64,000 nucleotides of DNA from Anaerolineae bacterium (GTDB lineage Bacteria; Chloroflexota; Anaerolineae; 4572-78; J111), in contig JAKLJP010000009.1 in NCBI GenBank assembly GCA_023151115.1, forward strand, positions 1 to 64,000. Reading direction: 5' to 3'. This document shows, piece after piece, positions 23,952-33,104 of this stretch; the stretch's first letter is position 1; the number at the start of each line of letters is the position of its first letter. A program made the position numbers and the translations under genes. The notes under the pieces were generated by a model. It did no database searches. It worked only from the letters and a program-made list of their open reading frames with translations, and was not told the DNA's origin.

Positions 23952-25352
23952 TCACCACAGATGCCACTGCATCATCAACTCTTCTCGACTGCCCCCTGTA
24001 AAACGCAATTTGCCAATCCGCTCCTCGCCGGTGGAAAAGCAGGCGATGAGATCGAGAGTAATAGTGAGATTAGCTTGCTCCTGCTGTGCCAGGGTGTCCC
24101 GGCAGGTAGCCTGGCTCACATCCTGGAAATCCTCCAGATCGCCCGGCGGTAGCGCCGCCAGCTTGAGGTCATTGTCATCGTCGGCCTTCTCAAAGAGAGG
24201 CTGGTCGCCCTCGAAATCCCAGAAGAAATCGTTGTCCTGGGCCGACGTCTGCGCCCCGTTATCAAAATCTATTTTAGTCTCACGCGGTACGGTTGTAGTA
24301 ATGTAGCTGTCGTCATCATTGCCCACATTGATCTGGATGGTGCGTGTGTCGGTCGAGCCATCGGCCCGCTTGACCTGCAAGGTATAAGTGGTACTCTCCG
24401 GGGGACATTCCCGGCGGCTTTGGTTATCCCCCGGCACCCCCTGGCCCTGAAAGAAAACCGCCTCCACGCCGTACACATTCCAGAAGAAAGTGACGCACTC
24501 GCCCCGCTGAATCTCGGTTCGATCCACCCGAAAGTCAATCCCGGTCGAAGGGGTTGGGGATGCGGTCGGCGTCGGCGGGGATGGGGTAGCCACAGTGGGC
24601 ACCGTGTCAACATGGTAGGCGGTTGAATAGGCCGGGTTGCCGGAAATCCAGCCCAGCCCTGCCGTGCCAAGGGGAAAATTAATTTGCCACCATACGTCGG
24701 CCCCCATATTCCGCCCGGTAATGCGGGCTTGCTGATTGGGCAGCAACAGACCCAATGGATCATATTGGGTACCCGGCCCAGCCCGCACTTGCAGCGAGCC
24801 GGCCGAAGCCACCACGACATAGGGATAGGTGGGGGTGGGGGTCGCCGTCGGAGTGGGAGTCGCCGGAACGGGGGTCGGCGTTGCCGGCAGAATTTGGACA
24901 AAAACCAGTTCCGACTCGCCGGTTGCGCCCGCAGCGTTATAAGCCATCACCTGGAGAACCTGGTTGCCCACCAGTTCGGGCAGCCACATTTGGATGGAGG
25001 TCAGCGTTTGATTGGTTTGGGGTTTCATATTTGATCTTCTGGCCAGCAGCTTGCCGTTGACCAGCAGATCAAGGCGGGTAATGCCCTGGGGATCAGCCGC
25101 CCGCGACACGACCGGGATCAACTCCCCCTGGGTAAACATCTGGTCCGCCACCGGGCTGACGATGACCACGCTGGGGATACTCTGGATGGTGGTTGTGGCA
25201 GTGGGCGTGCTTTGAAGCTGAATCGGCAGCGCCGGAGGAATCGCCAGCGCCTCCCTGGCCGAGGCGGCGGCAGCCATTCCCAGGGCGGTAAGGACAACCG
25301 CCAGTCCTAATCCTATCAGCAGAGAAAACCGGATCAAGGTTTGTTTATTCAT
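23952..25352 (-). CDS. Secreted SH3b-domain surface protein
   Basis: 466 residues. Signal peptide or anchor at residues 8-32. An Ig-like segment follows (VVIVSPVADQMFTQGELIPV), then Thr/Pro linker 1, a bacterial SH3 domain (AGSLQVRAGPGTQYDPLGLL ... GWISG), Thr/Pro linker 2, another Ig-like domain (DFRVDRTEIQRGECVTFFWNV), and an acidic C-terminal region with two Cys. SH3b domains of this type bind cell-wall peptides. The linker pattern matches other surface proteins in this window. Ligand unknown. Confidence 0.7.
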   Translation of the reverse strand: MNKQTLIRFSLLIGLGLAVVLTALGMAAAASAREALAIPPALPIQLQSTPTATTTIQSIPSVVIVSPVADQMFTQGELIPVVSRAADPQGITRLDLLVNGKLLARRSNMKPQTNQTLTSIQMWLPELVGNQVLQVMAYNAAGATGESELVFVQILPATPTPVPATPTPTATPTPTYPYVVVASAGSLQVRAGPGTQYDPLGLLLPNQQARITGRNMGADVWWQINFPLGTAGLGWISGNPAYSTAYHVDTVPTVATPSPPTPTASPTPSTGIDFRVDRTEIQRGECVTFFWNVYGVEAVFFQGQGVPGDNQSRRECPPESTTYTLQVKRADGSTDTRTIQINVGNDDDSYITTTVPRETKIDFDNGAQTSAQDNDFFWDFEGDQPLFEKADDDNDLKLAALPPGDLEDFQDVSQATCRDTLAQQEQANLTITLDLIACFSTGEERIGKLRFTGGSREELMMQWHLW

Positions 25353-25403
25353 GAGCTTCTTTGCTAGCCTTTACCCACAACTAAAAATTACTTCTGATTT
25401 ATT

Positions 25404-26381
25404 TTACCGGGACAAGAATTGGTTGACAACCTTTTTCCACTGGTCAGGATGGGCGACCAAGTATGATTCGTGCCCTACCCTCTCAAAAGTTTCAAATTGT
25501 TTTTCACTTTGAAGTTGTTCGTAGACCGCTTTGGCTTGCTCCAGGGTCGCCCGTTCATCTTTTGTTCCATGTAACATCAAAACAGGGCACTCGACTTTTC
25601 CTGCGTAATCAATAGGGTTATGCTCAAAACCAGAATATCCGCTAATGACGCTGCCCCAAAAGATTAAGATCTGAGTACTTGGAAATGAGGGTATCCCCAT
25701 TGAGGCAAAGCGATTTTCTACTGTTGAAATCATTCTATCAAATATTGCTTCAACTATAATCCGCTTTGGCTTCACGCCATTCTCAGCGATAGCTCGCAAA
25801 ATAGCCACGCCACCCATTGACTGGCCGTAGAGAAAGACCTCTTTTTGTCCTAATTGAGTTTGCACATAGTCCACTGCTGCCGTAACATCGTCTGCCTCAT
25901 AGAAGCCGATACTTGTTTCGCTCTGGCTCGACCCTCCACTCCCGCGAAAATCAACCATAAATATATCATAACCCATTTCATTAAAAGCTTTGGCTTCGGA
26001 TAATAAGCTGGATTTAGATGAGGCATAACCGTGAAACATAAGGATAATCCCTTTTGATTCTGAATAGGGAATATACCAAGCTTCCAGCTCTGTTTCATCA
26101 TTTACGTCAAAGTAATAGGTTTCGTAGGCCAGACCATATTTATCCGGGGTTGAGTTATTCAAGGGTTTAGGAATATTGACGCCAGCAAGTAGCGTATGGA
26201 TTTTTTGCCAGATGGATAGAGCTTCGGGTTTATGGGTACGCTGACCTTGCTGCGAAAAATGCAACATGGCATAAGCATGTTTATAAGCAAGTAGGTTGAA
26301 GAAAACCAGAGCCGAGATTACAGCCAAAATAATTGTTAATTGGGGAAAACGTTCGACAGCTTGAAATAGTTGTCTCGCCAT
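25404..26381 (-). CDS. Alpha/beta hydrolase with N-terminal membrane anchor
   Basis: 325 residues. Membrane helix at about 15-33, then an alpha/beta hydrolase core. The oxyanion-hole region is MFHGYASSKSS. The nucleophile Ser is in GQSMGG, the Asp is in LHGTKDERATLEQ, and the His is in VGHESYLVAHP. All three triad residues are present. It is probably a membrane-bound esterase facing outward; substrate unknown. Monocistronic, with a gene-free 383-base region upstream. Confidence 0.8.
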   Translation of the reverse strand: MARQLFQAVERFPQLTIILAVISALVFFNLLAYKHAYAMLHFSQQGQRTHKPEALSIWQKIHTLLAGVNIPKPLNNSTPDKYGLAYETYYFDVNDETELEAWYIPYSESKGIILMFHGYASSKSSLLSEAKAFNEMGYDIFMVDFRGSGGSSQSETSIGFYEADDVTAAVDYVQTQLGQKEVFLYGQSMGGVAILRAIAENGVKPKRIIVEAIFDRMISTVENRFASMGIPSFPSTQILIFWGSVISGYSGFEHNPIDYAGKVECPVLMLHGTKDERATLEQAKAVYEQLQSEKQFETFERVGHESYLVAHPDQWKKVVNQFLSR

Positions 26382-26764
26382 CTTGACCCTGATGATGAGA
26401 TGGTATTTACTACGAAATGGGCTAATGTTGTTAATAATTGGTTGGCAGTATAGTGAGTTATAGGTAATTGGTCAAGTCACTCCAGATTTAGGCCAACCTT
26501 AGTATAGCTTTGCCTTAGTTTGTGACGAAATCAAGGCGAGTAGATACCTCCACAGAAGTCATATCATTCCGACCGGAGGGAGGAATCTTCGTTATCACCG
26601 CCGAAAATGTTATAGCGAGCAAGAAGATTTCTCGCTGGCGCTCGAAATGACATCTCAGGAAACGGATACATTAAATCGTGACGAATTTATGCAATCCTGT
26701 ACTTAGAGGTTTTCGCACGCGCCTTTGCCGCCGGATTTGTCAATCCAGCGGGAGCAAACTTACC
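26382..26764. other. Intergenic region holding a MITE-like element
   Basis: No gene is supported. The only structure is the inverted-repeat element at 26558-26653. It lies between the start of the hydrolase gene and the 3' end of the PEP-utilising enzyme gene. Confidence 0.6.
26558..26653. repeat. MITE-like inverted-repeat element, copy 2 (degenerate)
   Basis: GTCATATCATTCCGACCGGAGGGAG at the left pairs imperfectly with the right arm CGCTGGCGCTCGAAATGACA. The inner GAGGAATCTTC/GAAGATTTCTC segments correspond to those of copy 1. The outer ACTACTCAG ends are not recognisable. Confidence 0.7.
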
Positions 26765-29110
26765 TCAGGTGAAGCTTGACAATTTCTCCACCACCCCCGA
26801 CCCGGCCCTTAGTGTCAACGCCTCGCCCGTTTGAATGGCCTGCGTAGCCCCGCGGACATTGGTAACGGCGGGCAGACCAATCTCTCGCAAAATAATCGAG
26901 CCGTGCGACAGATCGCCGCCGGTTTCGACTACCACCCCGGCGACGCAGGCAAAGGTGGGAATCCAACCGGCGTCCACCGCGCGGGCCACCAGGATGGTCG
27001 TTTCGGCGGTGAAGCCGGGGGGCAAAGCTGTGCTCGGTTCGGCCAGCACCCAGGCCCGCCCCTGGACCTCGCCGCCGGTCAGGCTGACCCCGCGCAGCCG
27101 GGTTTCCGGGCCGGTGCTGGCGGCCCCTTCTCGATACTGCTCCAAATCGTCAAAACGGTGGAACAGGTCGGGGAGGTGGTAGCTTTGCAGATGCTCTATT
27201 TCCGCCTTGCGCTGTTCAAAAAAGGCAGCCTCGGGCACCCAGCCGCTGTCCAGCCGGTGGATTTCGTCAATATCCAGTAGCCACAGCGAGTTCAGGTCCG
27301 GCAGGATTCCGGCCATTACGTGAGTTTGGGCCAACAATAACAACTGGCAGCGGATGCGGTCGAAGCTGAGCATGGCCTGGTAGCGAAGCAGTTCCCGCGC
27401 CCGCATGTTCCGGCTGGCCTGCCACCAGATCGGCCAGGTGAGCCAGCCTAACCAACTGCGCGGCGGCAGCGGGGGACGCTGGCCGGCCGGCTGAACCAGG
27501 CTCTTGAGTAAGGCTTCCGGGGCTTCGTGCAGACGAGGCCGGGCAATATCGCTCTCGTAGACGCCGCGATGGCCATGTTTTTGTAAATAGGCTCGCCAGG
27601 CCCGGCAAAAGGCTTCGTCCGGGGGTAGTTTGCCCTGGCTCAAGGTAGCTTGCAGCCGGGGTTGACCGGCGGCCAGGCGGCGCAGCGGTTCCAAATCGGT
27701 GAACATGGCGGTGCTGATGGTCTGCTGGCGGGCGTTGTGTTCGGCCAGCACGCCCAGCCGCCGCAAGAGCGACAGCGGCCCGCTCATAGCCGAGGTGAGC
27801 GAGAACATTTCCGTGACCAGGGTGGTGTACAGCCAGGCCAGGGTTTCGCTGCACGCGCCAAAAGTCTGCCCCGGCTGTTCGGTTTGAGCCAGCATCGCCT
27901 TGATGGCCTGGCGGGATGAGGCAACTGCGCCGAATTGGGCCAGCCCCAGCTTTAACAGCACCGGCATTTTGCGGACCAGCCGCCCCAGGTTGGCTCCAAA
28001 GACCGGCCCGGTTTCCCCGCCGATATTATCCGTCACCAGGCGGGTCGGCAGGCCAAAGCTGCGCATCATCTCGCTCAACAGCGACAAGTTAATGTAAGGC
28101 CGGCCATAAAAAACCTCGATGAAGGGCCGCCGGGCGGGCAGACTGGGGTCGAAGCGGCGGTAATAGGCAAAAAGGTCGCCCGCGCACGAGGCAATCAGGC
28201 TGCTCATGGTGCGCGACGGCAGCTCCGGCAGGATTTCTTTGTGGTTGGCCAGGGTAAAGATTTCGTTGCGGCGGCTGGGCCGAGTTATCGGGCGTAGCTG
28301 GACCAGCCAGCAGCACACGCCGTCATCCGCCCATTCAATATCCCAATCCCCCGCGCCAAACACGCGGCGGATGTCACGAAGTAATTGCTGTAGCCGTACC
28401 CTCCAAGATAATTTACGATTTACGATTTTGGATTTACGATTTACCATGTCCGTTTTCAATCGTAAATCGTAAATCGTAAATCGTAAATCTTGCTCCCAAT
28501 TCCTCAGTTTGGGCAGAAGTATTGTTTCCCCCTCTACCTCCCCCGAAACCAATCTATCGGCGGTTTCGCCAGTAAAGTTGATCAGATCATCCTCGTACTC
28601 GCGCTCGGTGAAGGCGACGCCGGCAGACTGGGCCGCAACCATGTTCATGATGAGGACATCGCGGCGGAAGTCGCCGGGCTGCCGGAAGGCCGAACTCCAA
28701 ACATCAGCCAGGGCGGCGGCCAGGTCAGCCGGATCGGCCGGGTTGACAAACAGGCGCGAGGTAAAATGTCCGGCCAAACTTTCGCCTTCGCGGTCCTCGG
28801 CAGAGAAGGCCGAGCGCACGGCGAGGGGAGGGGGTGGGGGGGGGGTCAGAGGGTCTAGTTGGAGGACATTGAGAAGGTAGGTTGGGGCGGGGATGGTGAT
28901 GGATTGGCCTTCAATTCTGACCAAGCCTGCGGCCAGAGCAGTATGCCAGGCCGAGTCGAGCAGAATGAAACCCTGGGGAACCGGCAGACCGGCCTGGGCT
29001 GCCCGGTCGAGCAGCGCGCCTTTGTTGCCCACCCCCAGCCTGGCGGCCTGGCCGGAACCGAGCGGCAGGAGATAAGGCGTGTTGTCTCTGCTTGAATGTT
29101 TATCACTCAT
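26765..29110 (-). CDS. PEP-utilising enzyme (PEP synthase / rifampicin phosphotransferase-like)
   Basis: 781 residues. An N-terminal ATP-grasp (PPDK_N) domain has GNKGALLDRAAQAGLPVPQGF and VRSAFSAEDREGESLAGHF. The C-terminal swivelling domain has the phospho-His in GGDLSHGSIILREIGLPAV. This layout (ATP site, linker, His domain) transfers phosphate from ATP through His to pyruvate or another acceptor. The expected PEP/pyruvate barrel is not recognisable, so it is closer to rifampicin-phosphotransferase-like proteins. An inverted GATTTAC repeat is inserted in frame inside the ATP-grasp domain (28411-28491), which may affect it. Confidence 0.75.
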   Translation of the reverse strand: MSDKHSSRDNTPYLLPLGSGQAARLGVGNKGALLDRAAQAGLPVPQGFILLDSAWHTALAAGLVRIEGQSITIPAPTYLLNVLQLDPLTPPPPPPLAVRSAFSAEDREGESLAGHFTSRLFVNPADPADLAAALADVWSSAFRQPGDFRRDVLIMNMVAAQSAGVAFTEREYEDDLINFTGETADRLVSGEVEGETILLPKLRNWEQDLRFTIYDLRLKTDMVNRKSKIVNRKLSWRVRLQQLLRDIRRVFGAGDWDIEWADDGVCCWLVQLRPITRPSRRNEIFTLANHKEILPELPSRTMSSLIASCAGDLFAYYRRFDPSLPARRPFIEVFYGRPYINLSLLSEMMRSFGLPTRLVTDNIGGETGPVFGANLGRLVRKMPVLLKLGLAQFGAVASSRQAIKAMLAQTEQPGQTFGACSETLAWLYTTLVTEMFSLTSAMSGPLSLLRRLGVLAEHNARQQTISTAMFTDLEPLRRLAAGQPRLQATLSQGKLPPDEAFCRAWRAYLQKHGHRGVYESDIARPRLHEAPEALLKSLVQPAGQRPPLPPRSWLGWLTWPIWWQASRNMRARELLRYQAMLSFDRIRCQLLLLAQTHVMAGILPDLNSLWLLDIDEIHRLDSGWVPEAAFFEQRKAEIEHLQSYHLPDLFHRFDDLEQYREGAASTGPETRLRGVSLTGGEVQGRAWVLAEPSTALPPGFTAETTILVARAVDAGWIPTFACVAGVVVETGGDLSHGSIILREIGLPAVTNVRGATQAIQTGEALTLRAGSGVVEKLSSFT
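28411..28491. repeat. Inverted GATTTAC heptamer hairpin inside the PEP-utilising enzyme gene
   Basis: Four to five GATTTAC-like units face four GTAAATC units around a 25-base spacer. On the coding strand they read DLRFTIYDLR ... KSKIVNRK. The insertion keeps the frame within a catalytic domain. Confidence 0.9.
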
Positions 29111-29398
29111 CCAGAGAGATTATAGCATAAGGCAGTTCCAAGAAAATAATCACTCAAAATTCGTGTTGCGTGACGCGAAGCGAAGCGGGCGGAACCGAGC
29201 CAAAGGCTTCCTGGTGGCTCAAGAGGCCACACATTTTGAATCTCCGTAACTACTCAGCCATGTCATTTCGAGCGACGTTAGGAGCAAGAAATCTCCTAAT
29301 CCGTGGTCTGTGGACAATGACCTCAAAGATTTCTCGGCTTTCAGCCTCGAAGTGACATGAGGGGTGAATAGTTAATAATCTCCCATCTCCAATCTCCT
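29111..29398. other. Intergenic region with MITE-like element
   Basis: 288 bases between the PEP-enzyme start and the 3' end of the next hydrolase gene. Apart from the repeat element at 29246-29375 and a short ACGCGAAGCGAAGCGGGCGG tract, nothing is supported. Confidence 0.5.
29246..29375. repeat. MITE-like inverted-repeat element, copy 3
   Basis: The left end GTAACTACTCAG is followed by CATGTCATTTCGA. The right arm is TCGAAGTGACATGA, followed by GTGAATAGTTAA. The inner GAAATCTCC/AGATTTCTC is conserved. No ORF. Confidence 0.82.
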
Positions 29399-30142
29399 TC
29401 ACACGGCCAGCTTACGGGCCAGCTTTACAATCTCCTGGGCGTACTCCTGGGGCTGCTCGATCATCGGAAAGTGGTCCCAACCGGGAACAGTGCGGATGAT
29501 CGCATGGGGGCATAAGGTGTGGTAATCCCGCAATTGGTCCACCGTCAAAACCCGTTCGCGCTCGCCCCAGAGCAGGGCAATGGGTAGGTCAACAGGCCGC
29601 AGCGAGCGGAACCAGGCCGGCGTAATCAAGTCGAACATCTGCCCAAACACGGCGCAGCGGCGGTACTCGTCAAAAAAGCGGTCCAGGATGTCGGCGGGGA
29701 CGGGCCGAGAAAAGAGTAGCCGTTTGAACAGGGGGCGAGCCAGGCGGGCCGAGAAAAGCCACTGCCCCAAAGCCTTGGCTCCCGGCAGAGCCATCAGCCG
29801 AGGCAAGAAGCGGCTCTCCAGCCGAGTCCCGACCGGGGCGTGCAGAATAAGGCCGTCAATTTGGGCAGCAAAATGCTGGGCAAATTCCAGCGCCAGCGAG
29901 CCGCCGATGCCGTGCCCCAGCACAATCAAGGGGCGCGGCTCGGCGGCCAGGATGGTTTGCAGATAGGCGGCATAGTCACGCAGCGTCCGCAAGGCCGGGT
30001 CAGCCGGTTTGTCGGCAAAACCGGGCAGGGTGACAGCCTGAAAGGAGATGTCCGCCGGGAGATGGGGCTTGATCCGCTCAAATCGGAAAGCGCCGCCGCC
30101 ATTGCCGTGCAGCGCCACCAGGGTCAGCGGCCTGGCCTTCAC
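29399..30142 (-). CDS. Alpha/beta hydrolase
   Basis: 247 residues. Oxyanion region LVALHGNGGG. The nucleophile elbow should be GxSxG but reads GHGIGG, with Gly in place of the usual Ser/Cys. An Asp is available in RVLTVDQLRDY and a His in WDHFPMIEQPQEYA. The missing nucleophile suggests a non-standard or inactive enzyme, or a haloperoxidase-like relative. The start overlaps the stop of the candidate selenoprotein gene (ATGA), so they form one operon. Confidence 0.75.
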   Translation of the reverse strand: MKARPLTLVALHGNGGGAFRFERIKPHLPADISFQAVTLPGFADKPADPALRTLRDYAAYLQTILAAEPRPLIVLGHGIGGSLALEFAQHFAAQIDGLILHAPVGTRLESRFLPRLMALPGAKALGQWLFSARLARPLFKRLLFSRPVPADILDRFFDEYRRCAVFGQMFDLITPAWFRSLRPVDLPIALLWGERERVLTVDQLRDYHTLCPHAIIRTVPGWDHFPMIEQPQEYAQEIVKLARKLAV

Positions 30143-30675
30143 ACTGTGCTCGGGCGGCTGATGGCCGCGATTTTAGCAAAATCGGGGTGGTCGCCGGCAT
30201 GGCGGTATTGATGCCGCCATAAAATCTGGCTGTCTTGCACTAAAAACAACCCCGGCATTTGCCATGGATCGCCAACCGGAACGCCGGAGGTGTGACCTTT
30301 CAGCGTCGCTCGGAGGCCGCAGGCCCACACGTCGGGGGCTAACATCTGGCGCATGGTCCCGCGTTCCAGCCCAAGAGCCTGGTAAAAATATCTGTCTGCA
30401 TCGGAGACCGCCCGGGCCTCCGGCCACGACCCGTCAAAGAAGGCTTCGCCGTCGGCTACCGTGCCCTGGTAGAAAAAGAGAATGGGTGGGTAAGCCGGTT
30501 GAGCGGCAGCGAGCTGGCGCAAATCCTTGACTGTTTCGCGGCAGAAGAGTCAGCCAAAGTGACGCAGAAAGACCAGCAGCGTCGCTTCGTGGCCCAGTTG
30601 ATCGGCCAGTGTGCCGGGCCGCAGGTTGACCCCGGTCACAGGGGTGTTGAGGATGGTTGGGTTGATAGAGTTCAT
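30139..30675 (-). CDS. Candidate selenoprotein, SelU/PRXL2-like (AhpC-TSA_2) redoxin with in-frame UGA
   Basis: With UGA read as selenocysteine the gene is one clean 178-residue ORF from ATG 30675, behind an AAGG RBS. It starts MNSINPTILNTPVTGVNL and reaches FLRHFG-U42-LFC45-RE. Relatives have CxxC at this spot, and the UGA replaces the first Cys. No other stop or shift occurs. Bases after the UGA can fold into a small stem (CGC-G-AAA with TTT-GCG), with its loop about 17-27 nt downstream, the region where bacterial SECIS loops lie. It should be a thiol/selenol peroxidase or reductase of the thioredoxin fold. It is coupled to the hydrolase. Gene finders would start it at TTG 30522 and lose the active site. 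Confidence 0.75.
30514..30552 (-). promoter_or_regulatory. Candidate SECIS element next to the UGA codon
   Basis: The sequence directly after UGA (30550-30552, minus strand) can pair CGC(G)AAA with TTTGCG, or extend with C-G, leaving a 7-10 nt loop that contains GU. The loop sits about 17-27 nt after UGA. Bacterial SECIS rules allow 16-37 nt and want a G early in the loop. This was judged by eye; the stem is short. Confidence 0.4.
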
Positions 30676-30819
30676 GACCTTATAAATGTTTTCCATTTAC
30701 CAAGCAAGTTTTTATCAAAATATTCGCGATATTTGCTAATTTGTGCCATTCTTGATGGATTTAGCTTTTTGCTCAAACTTTCAGAGAGCCGGTCGGTCAT
30801 TAAGCATTTTTGTTGCGGG

Positions 30820-31647
30820 CTACCGCATCGAGTCACCCTCGCTTAAGCCCAAACCGGATAAGTGGGCCAGCTTGGCCCGTAGCTGTGGGCTGACCCGGCT
30901 CTGGCTTTCATGGGCCAGCACCAACACGGTACCGAGAACCAGCAAAATGTTGGTCATCAGGAAAAAAATAAATTCCTCGACCGGCAGCACGCCGCCCAGA
31001 AAAATTTGCAGCGATTGGGCCGGGTCAATCGTCCAGGTGCCGGAACCAATCGCCAGCGCGTCGGCCAGGCTAAGGTAGAGCGTGACCGGCAGCAGAGTCC
31101 ACAGTACCAGCCGGCGGTGACGCCACAGGATGTCGGCCCCGAAGCCTATTTGCAGCATGACCGGCGGCAGCGCCCAGAGCAAAATCAAGGCCAGATAGAC
31201 GCCGGGCGACCAGCCCACGGCCAGAACTGCCGCCATGCCCAGCCACAGCAGCCCCAACCCACTCAGCAGCAGCCACCGTGCTGCCGCCAGACGAGGCAGA
31301 GGGCGCGGGTCAACAGGCAGACGACGGGTCAGAAAAAGCAGCCACAGGCTGGTCAAAAGGGGCTGCAACACAAAAAAGGTGTACTCTTCGATGGGAACCC
31401 AGCCCAAAACGAGGCCAGTGATTAGAGCTGGGTTGTACGACCAGACGCCGGTGGCGACCAGATAATTATCCCAGGGGGTGGTATAGATAAGCGCCACAAG
31501 GATGTGTCCAATGACCACTCGGCGGGCAGGCCAGCCGCGCAGGGCCGGGGGCAGAGTCAAGCCGCGCCGCCGGTCGAACCAGGTGAGCAGCGCCAGCAGC
31601 AGGATGGGAATGACCAAAAATTGAGCCAGGAAGCCAAAGTAGGTCAT
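30820..31647 (-). CDS. crtY: Lycopene beta-cyclase, fused CrtYc-CrtYd type
   Basis: 275 residues with about seven membrane helices and two tandem cyclase-domain copies. Copy 1 has [16 protein letters not shown] and [12 protein letters not shown]. Copy 2 has [10 protein letters not shown] and [13 protein letters not shown]. The EExxFF motifs are those of the heterodimeric/fused carotenoid cyclases (CrtYcd, CarR-like). It would close beta-rings on lycopene in the membrane. The start overlaps the photolyase stop (ATGA), placing it in the light-response operon. A shared intermediate or product with crtB and crtI nearby is likely. Confidence 0.85.
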   Translation of the reverse strand: MTYFGFLAQFLVIPILLLALLTWFDRRRGLTLPPALRGWPARRVVIGHILVALIYTTPWDNYLVATGVWSYNPALITGLVLGWVPIEEYTFFVLQPLLTSLWLLFLTRRLPVDPRPLPRLAAARWLLLSGLGLLWLGMAAVLAVGWSPGVYLALILLWALPPVMLQIGFGADILWRHRRLVLWTLLPVTLYLSLADALAIGSGTWTIDPAQSLQIFLGGVLPVEEFIFFLMTNILLVLGTVLVLAHESQSRVSPQLRAKLAHLSGLGLSEGDSMR

Positions 31648-33089
31648 GCGCCTGGCTCCGGGGCCGTTTCTCTGGCCTGGGCATAAACGGCCAGGGTGCG
31701 CTCTTTGGCTTCCAGGTGATCAATAATAGGCCGGGGGTAATCCTGACCGATGAGGCAACCCACCTGCCGCTGAAGGGTCAGCGGCATTTCCCAGGGGGTG
31801 TGAATATGGGCGTCGGGTACACGGGCTAATTCGGGCAGCCAGCGGCGGATAAACGTTCCACCGGGGTCAAATTTCTGGCTCTGCAAAACGGGATTAAACA
31901 CCCGGAAGTAGGGTGCGGCATCGGTACCGACGCCGGCCGTCCACTGCCAGCCGCCGTTGTTGGCCGCCGGGTCGCCGTCAATCAAATGCTGCATAAACCA
32001 GCGCTCTCCCCAGCGCCAATCAATCAGCAAGTCTTTGACCAAAAATGAAGCCACAATCATGCGCGCCCGGTTGTGCATCCAGCCGCTCTCGGCCAGTTGG
32101 CGCATGGCTGCGTCAACTACCGGGTAGCCGGTGCGCCCTTCAGTCCAGGCGGCGAAGGCCCGCTGATCGTTGCGCCAGGCGATGCGGTCAAACTCCGGCC
32201 TGAAGCTGGAACGCCGCACCTGTGGGAAACAGTGCAGGATGGCGATATAAAATTCACGCCAGATAAGCTCGTTCAGCCAGGTTTCGGCGCTGCGGCGGGC
32301 CGAAGCAGTGCTGGCTTGCTCCATTGCTTCAACGGCAGCGGCAGCGGCCTGCCGGGCCGACAGCATCCCCAGACGCAGGTAGGGGGACAGGTGAGAGGTT
32401 CCAGCCAGGTCGAGCCGGTTGCGGTGGTCGGCGTAAGTTTCGATTTTGGCGGGAGCGCCGGCTGAACCGTCTATAAAAAGGCGTAAACGGCGCTGGGCTT
32501 CCGCTTCGCCGGGGGGGAAAGGCACAGCCGCCGGCAGAGTGGGTTCGGTTGGGATTGGATCGCTGACCAGGTTCAATGGAGTTGAAATTTGCCGGGGCGC
32601 AGGCAGCAGGGCGTTTGAACGGGGCAGCGGCAGGCTTTTCCAGGCTTTGCTGAAAGGGGTAAAAACGGTGTAGGGCGAGCCATCAGCTTTGCGAACAGCA
32701 GCGGGTGGATGAACGGATACACCGCCCACCAGGCATAAAGGGAGATTGCGGGCAACTGCTGCATCGCGGCGGCGGGCGTAAGGCGAAAAATCTTCTGCGG
32801 CAAAGATGGCTGAAGCCCCGCTTTCAGCCAATATCGTTGCCAATTGTTCCTGGGGTGGGCCGACTCGAAAAATTAAGCGGCTGCCCCGGCTGGCTAAATC
32901 GGCGGCCAGACAGCGCAGACTGTCGAGCAAAAAAGCCAACCGTTTTGCCCCGCTGTCAGGCGAGGCCAGCAAGGCTGGATCCAATATAAACACCGGCACA
33001 AGATGGGGGCTGTGGTTTAAAGCCACATGCAAAGCCTGATTGTCAGTCAGCCGCAGGTCACGCCGAATCCACCAGATGGCAGCAGTCAT
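31644..33089 (-). CDS. phrB: Deoxyribodipyrimidine photolyase (CPD class I-like)
   Basis: 481 residues. The N-terminal antenna domain starts [19 protein letters not shown]-binding C-terminal motifs include [57 protein letters not shown] and [15 protein letters not shown]. These are the standard class I photolyase/cryptochrome signatures. It would use blue light and FADH to split thymine dimers. It overlaps crtY by 4 bases. A light-repair gene in a carotenoid operon is a known arrangement. Confidence 0.93.
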   Translation of the reverse strand: MTAAIWWIRRDLRLTDNQALHVALNHSPHLVPVFILDPALLASPDSGAKRLAFLLDSLRCLAADLASRGSRLIFRVGPPQEQLATILAESGASAIFAAEDFSPYARRRDAAVARNLPLCLVGGVSVHPPAAVRKADGSPYTVFTPFSKAWKSLPLPRSNALLPAPRQISTPLNLVSDPIPTEPTLPAAVPFPPGEAEAQRRLRLFIDGSAGAPAKIETYADHRNRLDLAGTSHLSPYLRLGMLSARQAAAAAVEAMEQASTASARRSAETWLNELIWREFYIAILHCFPQVRRSSFRPEFDRIAWRNDQRAFAAWTEGRTGYPVVDAAMRQLAESGWMHNRARMIVASFLVKDLLIDWRWGERWFMQHLIDGDPAANNGGWQWTAGVGTDAAPYFRVFNPVLQSQKFDPGGTFIRRWLPELARVPDAHIHTPWEMPLTLQRQVGCLIGQDYPRPIIDHLEAKERTLAVYAQARETAPEPGA

Positions 33090-33104
33090 AGGTTGAGGTC
33101 CTTT

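Noticed and set aside
30550..30552. UGA as a simple nonsense mutation
   Set aside because: It replaces precisely the active-site Cys codon, the rest of the frame is clean and the gene is coupled downstream; kept as a finding but a mutation cannot be excluded.
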